64,000 bases of DNA from Caprimulgus europaeus (taxonomy: Eukaryota > Chordata > Aves > Caprimulgiformes > Caprimulgidae), in contig OU015525.1 of assembly GCA_907165065.1 (NCBI GenBank), positions 32,976,037 through 33,040,036 on the forward strand, read 5' to 3'. A model generated the notes under the pieces. The model saw only the letters and a list, made by a program, of their open reading frames with translations. It did not search any database and had not been told where the DNA came from. The stretch's first letter is position 1, and every line of letters begins with the position of its first letter. Of the stretch, positions 56,601-64,000 are shown piece by piece. The position numbers and the translations under genes were made by a program.

Positions 56601-59600
56601 TTTGACTCACTGAACATTTGTCAAAGATATTATAGCTAAACTTTTTCACATGACCACTGAGGTAATGACAGCATTACATTACCAGAAAACTGCATGACTT
56701 GCTGATACTTCCATTTTCCTCAGCAGCTTATGAAATAATCAAAACGTGTGCATGAAATGGCGGCCTGTTCTGAATTTATTTTAATACAGATAGGCTTATA
56801 CACAGAAATGAAGAAGAGTGTAGGACCTCAGACACAAGAGACAATGACTACGCACAAAGCTGAATTTTACTAGCAGGAAAGATGGATATATGGGTATTAG
56901 ACTTTTCATAGCTATAGGAAGGATAATCTTTCAATCAGATTAATGAGAAAATATATTGCATGGGCCCTACAGCACTTTTTGCTTTCCAGGCTAATACGTG
57001 ATTTAAATCCCAAAAGTACATTTTCAGCATTACAATATCCTTTGATAATAATGTCGCTTGCACAAAGACAGATAAAAATAAAACAGTCCCCCTTGATTTC
57101 CCATTTTAGATTTGAAGTATATTTTCTGTTCTTTGCCTGCAATGAAGTGAATTCTATTGAGAAGAGTCACATTTAATAAGACAAAGAGAATTTTCTAATT
57201 ATGCTACCTGTCAAGATAGGAATCTATGGGATTGCCACTGCAATTGAAGAAACAGAGGAAGCAATTGCATATAGTCCAGTTTACTTTGGTGTATGATTAC
57301 TATTTGCACTTAGATATTGCTAAATGTAAATCATGCACACACACAGAAACATGCTTTGAGGTAAACACCAAAAGGCAAGTCTCAAAATGGATTGTGTAGT
57401 CCTTGTTTCAATTTTCAGTATGCAGTTTCCCAAAATTTCCTAACTTATCTATAAAAAAATAGTAGAAACCTGTGAAAATTAAACACTTAAATTACTCTGA
57501 GTCACACAAATATACAATTGACCAAATGACAAATATAATTAAAGCATGAATTACTAATGGAATAGAATGTATATGCATAATTATGCTGGGTTAAGCATTT
57601 TGCATCTTTCTGGAGGAAAGCAAGTACTGTAACAGTGAAGAAAAACAAAAGCCAATTAAAATTAATGCAATAGGAAAAGACTCATCTCCATAGCATTTCT
57701 TATTATTTTTACATAGTTCATATTAAAAACATGCAAACATTAAAGAAAATCTTGCTGTTATAAATGGAGCCCTGAAAGTTATCGTATGCTGTCCTTTCAG
57801 GGTCTCCAGGGAACTGTTCAATGTGCCCTATCAGACATTACTCTTATTTGCAGCATTGCAATCTTGGAAACACCATGGCACATTAGACAAGGAAAATAAA
57901 TATTGTGTTCTTGATGGTTTCCTTCATATTACAAGTTTACACAAATCCGTGGCACACAACCTATTATTAGAAATACTTTATACGAAATACAAATTAGTTC
58001 ATTTAGTGGCTTTTTTTTATTGAAACAATATCTGGTAGGATGATGCAGATTATAACCACAGTTAAAACAATCAGCACAATACAAGCCTCCAACAAGCCTT
58101 TTTTGTTGCTTTTTAAATGATATGTGTGTGCATTTATATATATCTTCGTGTGTGTGTGTATACATATGCATGTGTAAATACACACACACACGTATGTATG
58201 CATATATATATGGACACACACATGCACATAAAATCTCTTAATGGAAAATCTGCTTTATTTGGTACTGAAACACAATTGGAATCTATTTTATCTCATTTGG
58301 TTTTATGCAAGTTGGAAACTGACTTTTCAACTATTTGCTTTACATCTCTATTTAGCTGCTTCTGTGGTGCTTATTCAGAGGGGGAAAAAAGATGGCCCAA
58401 TAATTTTATTTTCCTTAAAAACATTTAAGCTCTGTAGATGTTTTTTAACAACTCTCAAGTGGTGTCTTTTTGAGCACTACTATCAAATATCTTATTATTA
58501 AGCTACAGCTTTAAACATTTACAGTAGGAAGACTACTAAAAATTCATAAATTATTTGAGCATTCTAGTCTGGCTCAGGTTTCTGAATGCATAAATATGCA
58601 GCATACTTGGTTCCAGACCAAATATTTGGTGTCATCATCCACCCATATTACAACAGCAAAGCCTAAAATGCATAGGGTTGAAATCTCCTTTCACATCCAT
58701 ACCATAGGAGCTGCAAAATTTCAAATTATAGATACATTAGACAGGCTGCCAGCAGCCTCAATGTTAGGCTGCTGATCTACCAAGATTCTTTCACCTTCCA
58801 AATGGTGTTATCAATTCCACATCTTCCACATTTGTAATTGTTTAGCCAAACAGAAGATAATATGACCAAAGGGAGATTAATCCAGCTAAATGTCTTCTTT
58901 GGGCCAAAATTTTCAAAAGCAGGCATGTTAAGTTGCAGCAGGAAAATTATGCTGACTCTGTGATCCTGAAATAGGTTAGATCTTTCCAGCTTCAACATTG
59001 TCCTTTCAAAGGAACAGAGAAGGTTTGTGTACTGAGCTTCTTGCCCTCTGTCACTTCTGAAGAGTCCCCTCCTTCGTGCAGAGATCAGAGAGATTTTTGT
59101 ACCTTGCTGTACAAAAACACCCATGAAGTGACCTTAAAAGCAAACATTGAGAGCAGGGATGCAGAGGCTTAGAGCTTCACAGAAATGAGAGAATGAGAAG
59201 GTGCTTTTTATTGTGCTTCCCTACTCCTAGTCATCTATGGAAGAAAGTTATTTTGGTTTTTGTTTTGTTTTGGTTTGGGTTTTTTTTGTTTTTCCCCTTG
59301 ACAACCACTTGATTTCTGTGGCTGATATGTCTGTGTATTTCCAGTCAATGGGCAGACAAGCCATTCAGTCTTCTCAGTATTTATGATCCCGACTTTCAAG
59401 AGGACTGGTAGGAGATACTTCTATCATCTGCAACACCGCAAAAAAGTGGAACGAAGTCACTCATTCCATGAACTGCTGCTTTTTCCATGATAATTCCTTT
59501 GGGATTCTATCAAAGCTCTGTAAATTTTAGCATGGTCAAAATTAGGCCCAAGATTATCACTTTATGTACTTCTGCAGAATCAAAACACTTCATAGCTGCA

Positions 59601-61752
59601 GTTGAAAATTCCTTAGCCCATGTCTTTAATTACATGTGGACATATATTTTTCACACAGCATTTGCCTTAAATGCAAAATTTCCAGAAAATACACAACTCA
59701 GTGTATTGTACCTTGCAAAGAAATGTTTTCAGAAGCAGCTGTGAAGACATCACCATTTACATAAAGGCAAGAACAGTTGCCAGTCATGATCAATGTGCAG
59801 CAATATTTTCATTCTTAAAGAACTGTTGTGCTGATTGTGTTACAGTGGTGGATGAATAATCTCAGTATATAGGTTATATATCTGTTTGTTAAATTTGTAC
59901 AGCATTTTAGGAATTATTAGGATGAAAGGAACTGTAAAATGCAAGACATTACTAAAAAAAAAAAGATTAAAAAAAAAAATAAAAGACAGATAAACTGTGG
60001 CAGATCTCATAGCTATTTCTAGCCATGCAAAATAAAAAGGACATTGAACAGATTACCTCCCATTAAGCCTGCCTTTCAGATCTTGTGTCCTGAATGTATG
60101 CAGGATTAGTTCTCTACTTCAAAATAGGTGGTACTGTTTGAATAGCAACACATTTGCTTCCTGATCTTTGTCTATCACCTTTTAAACCCCGGTGGGACTC
60201 TGGATTGATATCTCTCCCCAGAGTCAGTGCAGAAGAGTCATTAGAGTAAACATAACAGCCTTTCCTTGGACCACTAGTTGCCTCAGTCTCATAGTTGCAG
60301 AGAGCTTTTGAGTCTCCCTTCTCACATGCAGTTGGAGGTGTTTCCTACTCTTGGAAATAAATTAAACAATCTTACAAAAGTTTGGAGTGATCCTTTCCAG
60401 CATAACTCCAGAGATGTAAGGAGCTGAGATTTGCTATCACTGAACTAGCTATTGAGTCTCTTGTTCAAACCTTCCATTTTGTTCTATCCTTTATTTCTGC
60501 ATCATGACACTTCCCCACTTTTAAGACTTCAGTGTCCACCTCTGATCTTAGTGAGAAAGAGCACTTTGTACACAATAAGCCTGATCTTGAGCTTCCTTAG
60601 CCTCATGAAGGAAGTGCAACAGTCTTCAGAAGTATCTCTTTAGAGCCTTAGAAGTCTATTCTAGGAAGGAGAGCCCAGTAATGCACCAAAATGGTTTTGA
60701 TTCAGACACAAAGAAGCAGTCAAAACCTGCAATTCTGGCAGCGGTGGAAGAAGCACTACACCAGTGTCTCCCTAACTTGTCTTCTATGGTTCCCTGCAGA
60801 GGAAATCCCTATTAGAGATCTTTTCTGACTAAGATTATTAGAAATCTTCCAAAAAAATATAGTTTTCTTCCCATTATTCCCTTTTGTCATTTTGTATCTG
60901 GCTGCTTACCTTTAATTTTGTGGCTCTCCTGGTTCCTTCAGTAATGATACCTTTGTTAGGTCTTTAAAAACAGAAAAACTGAGCTCTGAAATTTTTGGAA
61001 AGCCAGGAGTTCCAACAGTACCTAACATCAAACTTCCTATGGAACTAAAGAACTGGGAGCTTCAGTGGAACTAATCACTCTAACATATACAATGAAAGAA
61101 AGACAAACTACAACAGAGGGACCGGAAAGATCAGGATTTTCCCTTGTCTTTTTGCTCATTTAAAAGGAAGAGGCAAGATACTCTTCCATTTGGATCCTGC
61201 TGCAGCACTTTTAGAGGTTGTGTATCAAGAAAAATTATTATCTGAAAACTTTTTAGGTTCCAATATCCAGGGTATTCTCCCCAGGTAGTGGAACAGAAGT
61301 CTGGTTTTAGTGTTGGTATTTTTTGCAAATTACTTAATGTGAGGGCACAAAGGGAAGAAAAAGACCGATATTCATGCCCATCTTGTCAACTCTCTTTATT
61401 ATCTCTTCAGGACTCCAGAGTATGCCCAAGGAAGTTATGGTTCTGAAGGGCAATCCTCACCAGAGTAGGAACTTACTTTTATGCTTCTCCTCGTGAAGAC
61501 TCTTTTCCTAGGTTCCAAGTGCCACTCAGGACAAATTATCTACAGTAAAGAAAGCTCTTCACAGCTGCCATACTTATCAGCTACCCAAATCTTCTAAATT
61601 GTGACCTGGGCTTAATTTTAGTGTAAGATCTGAATGCTAATTCTAATTATTTTGTCTTACCTGGATCACATGACAAATGCTCAATGCCCAACAGATAAAT
61701 ACAGTGTCCAGCTATTTTGCTGGTGATGACACTTTGGGGAGCCTGAATACAT
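53651..61752. other. AT-rich non-coding stretch
   Basis: No supported gene. The longest frame, 115 codons on the minus strand (58777-59124), has no recognised motif. Local structure: a 9-bp inverted repeat (TTTTTGTAC, 6-base loop) at 59094-59117; (TTTTG)n-type sequence at 59250-59285; two A runs at 59952-59980. The TG/CA tract at 58126-58226 is listed separately. Confidence 0.5.
58126..58226. repeat. Alternating TG/CA/TA microsatellite cluster with hairpin
   Basis: Successive (TG)n, (TA)n, (TG)n, (CA)n, TATG and (CA)n blocks. CGTGTGTGTGTGTA (58147-58160) and TACACACACACACG (58179-58192) are perfect 14-bp inverted arms around an 18-base loop. The alternating purine-pyrimidine sequence is the kind that can adopt Z-form or cruciform DNA. 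Confidence 0.9.
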
Positions 61753-61895
61753 TTTTTAGGTTTGGCTATGATAAGAGTTATTTTTTCTTCATAGTAGCTG
61801 ATAGAGAGGTACAAGGAGTTGGGCAGGGACACAGCCAGGACAGCTGACTCCAGCTGACCAAAAGGATATCCCATACCATATGACATCATCCTCAG

Positions 61896-61938
<43 letters not shown>

Positions 61939-62238
61939 TGGGGAAGAAGGAAGAAGGGAGGAACATTTGAAGTGATGGCATCTGTCTTTCTAAGTAACCA
62001 TTACACATGATGGAGCTCTACTTTCCTGAAAATGTCTGAACATCTGGGAAGTAGTGAATTAATTTCTTATTTTGGTTTGCTTGCTCATGCAGCTTTTGCT
62101 TTACGTATTGAACTGTCTTTGTCTCAAACCATGATTTTTCTCACTTTTACCCCTCTGATTCTCTCACTCAGCCCACTGGAGGGGAGTAAGTGAGCAACTG
62201 TGTGGTGCTTAGTTGCTGGCTGGGGTTAAACCACAGCA
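61753..62238 (+). mobile_element. Solo ERVL-type LTR, internally deleted and interrupted by poly-A
   Basis: The 5' part aligns as GGTTTGGCTATGATAAGAG...TTTTTTCTTCATAGTAGC (61760-61799), then jumps to TACAAGGAGTTGGGCAGGGA and CACAGCCAGGACAGCTGAC, which in the 6297 copy lie well over 100 bases further on. CCAAAAGGATATCCCATACC and ATATGACATCATCCTCAG follow, then 38 consecutive A (61897-61934), then GCTATGGGGAAG. Next come CTTTCTAAGTAACCATTACA, GTATTGAACTGTCTTTGTC, CTGGCTGGGGTTAAACCACA and the terminal GCA near 62238. Its organisation matches the 3425 and 6297 copies rather than the 8332/43667/44663 group. Confidence 0.85.
61897..61934 (+). repeat. 38-bp poly-A homopolymer inside LTR
   Basis: Uninterrupted A38. 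In the sister LTR at 6297 the same place reads CAGCAATAAAAGCTGGGG; here it reads CAG, A38, GCTATGGGG. It therefore replaces the TATA-box position. Length should be polymorphic and prone to sequencing error. Confidence 0.95.
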
Positions 62239-64000
62239 CTACACTCTCAGTCATTTACCTTACTTTGGCAACTGCATCTGTCAGGATTGTTACCCCAGTG
62301 GTAGTTGCTGTGACGTGATTCCATGGCGATTAACAGGTGAGGTAATTATTTACTCTGTATGAGATCATTCCTGGAGCCAAGCCTTCCAAATTTCCGTTGA
62401 GAACATAGTAGAACATAAGGGTGTTCAGCTCTTCCCAAAGGACATAGTACATTGTAAGATAAAATTTGGCAAAACAAGAATCTGATGCCTCCTTCAAAAG
62501 CCATAAGTACATGGACGTTCATACAAGCCAAAAGACACGATCTAAGTTCTCAAGCATATTTAATTTTCAAGGGTAAAGTAATTTATCTATAGATAGATGT
62601 TTCGAATGAGAAATTTTAAACCTCTAGAAGGATGCAAGCTGTAGTTCTGGCATATACTGACGTTTCTTGATAATAGTGATTTAGAAGCACCATGTGCCTA
62701 CTTCAAATTGAGGACCAAATATCTCAAGAAACACACCTCCTGCTCTCTTCCTTCCCACCCCACACCCCCGTATTGGGCTAGCACTTCATAAAACAGCAAC
62801 GTGACAAGTCCTTTTTGACAACAAAACTACTTTTGTGAAGAAAAATGTTCATTTGTAATCATAATGAACTGAAAATGCTGACTCTGCAAATATGTGAAGT
62901 GCTATGTATCCCTACCAAGAATTGAAAATAGTAGGAAATGACCCTTACTATAGCAAAAACTAATTGGTTTATTGCCCTGATGAGCTAGTGACAAGAAAAA
63001 CAGTTGGTAGCAGTTTCTTCATCACAGGGTATTTTAACAAGTAACTAATTTAAACTTTCTCAAGCACAGACACAACCTGCTCTATATGGGAGTGTATCTC
63101 CAGAGAGTTTATTAGTTACTGGAAGTCTAGATTTTGGAAGCAACAACTAAACACTACATCTCTGTTCTAGTCCTTATATGATTACCTGAAGTCCTATAGA
63201 TTCAATGAATCGAGGTGGGGTGGGTTGGTGGAAAGAATTGCAAACTGCCCCTGAATATAAACAAACAAATAAAGTACAAAATTATATTCAGTATAGCTGT
63301 TAATGTTTAAATGCAGTAGCTGAGAAAATAGTTTCCTGTACTACTTTTGGAATTGTGCCATATTAAGTTTCAGAAAAATAGGAATAAATGTATAGGAATA
63401 AATAATGTTACTCAGAAGCAAGTGGAGTCAGCATTGCTACCTTTTATCAGCAAATAATAGGATATTTGAAAATTTCTTTCATGCTTGTTAATGTTTCTGA
63501 CTCCTGTGGCCTGTAAAATTTTGTTTGATCCTTAGATCTCTCTTAAATAGAGAGGAGAATAAGTAGCCAACTTGTCTTCTGTTGGACAGAGGTGTATTCC
63601 TGATGGACTTTGTGACAGTCCTTTAGTTTGGGCCTGAGAGATGTGCATGAGAGATCTATGCCTTATTTTGATTCCAAAATGTTGGTGCATGCTTTACTGA
63701 CTTCAATTTGCATGGTTTCTTTTCTCCCTAGTATTGCTTTGTGATTTTTTGGTTCAAATGAACTCCCTCAAAACGCAAATCTTAGCCAGAACTGGAATTT
63801 TGGATATTTTACAATAAAAGCTGCAAGGCATTTGCAGCTTTTAGGCGGCTTCCACCCAAACCCATAAATTAGATGTTATATTCAATCCAGGTTCATGAAT
63901 CTGTGGTTTGCAATGACACTTGAAACCAGGAAAATGTATCTGTTTCTGAGCTTTACTTTTAAAGTTTTGTAGAGCTCTCCATAATACTGTTGACAGCTAT
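62239..64000. other. AT-rich non-coding stretch
   Basis: No gene recognised. Overlapping short minus-strand frames at 62330-62531 have no recognised family. A perfect 12-bp hairpin lies at 63815-63843. Confidence 0.55.
63815..63843. repeat. Perfect 12-bp inverted repeat, 5-base loop
   Basis: TAAAAGCTGCAA (63815-63826), loop GGCAT, TTGCAGCTTTTA (63832-63843). The left arm overlaps an AATAAA hexamer (63813-63818). Confidence 0.85.

Noticed and set aside
58777..59124. 115-codon minus-strand frame
   Set aside because: Length is possible by chance in 64 kb on two strands; no motif or convincing splice context seen.
1..64000. Bacterial or phage systems, CRISPR arrays, operons, rRNA genes
   Set aside because: No long coding density, no regularly spaced repeats and no rRNA-like sequence; repeat content is vertebrate (avian).

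Overview
The window reads as nuclear DNA of a bird. It is AT-rich, has no bacterial-style gene packing, and its interspersed repeats are CR1 LINEs (reverse-transcriptase remnants; 3' ends in tandem ATTCTGTG/ATTCTATG octamers) and solitary LTRs that I recognise from memory as avian ERVL-type. Crocodilians and turtles also carry CR1, so 'bird' rests mainly on the LTRs. I found no complete host gene, rRNA, canonical tRNA, CRISPR or bacterial-type system. It is best described as an intergenic or large-intron stretch shaped by retrotransposons.

Layout. 1-8.3 kb: anonymous AT-rich DNA with solo LTRs at 3425-4025 (-) and 6297-6870 (+). 8.3-15 kb: a solo LTR with a perfect 5-bp target duplication (8332-8964), a weak candidate exon pair near 10.5-10.8 kb, a CR1 5'-end fragment with ORF1 and its esterase-like block (about 12.2-13.06 kb), and a CR1 ORF2 remnant split into two opposite-facing halves (13.88-15.0 kb) that fits a 5'-inverted (twin-primed) insertion. 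15-24.4 kb: mostly anonymous, with two splice-bounded exon-like segments (17.0-17.7 and 19.2 kb) and a tRNA-like patch. 24.4-27.1 kb: a cluster of three CR1 copies, one with about 330 codons of open reverse transcriptase. 27-42.9 kb: mostly anonymous, with a very old CR1 scrap (30.8 kb), a T-rich stretch (about 39-41.2 kb) and, inside it, a decayed L2-like reverse transcriptase (40.6-41.0 kb). 43-45 kb: a CR1 tail and two LTRs, one CpG-rich, the other a 202-bp deletion derivative with a perfect target duplication. 49-53.7 kb: a second well-preserved CR1 ORF2 copy and two short CR1 tails. 53.7-64 kb: anonymous DNA with an alternating TG/CA/TA tract, an LTR interrupted by a 38-bp A run and a 12-bp hairpin.

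The reverse-transcriptase segments are non-autonomous fossils: every CR1 copy is truncated and most carry frameshifts or stops. Nothing here forms a working pathway. The most informative signals are structural scars of retrotransposition. The exon-like segments are the only hint of host coding sequence, and all of them are low confidence.
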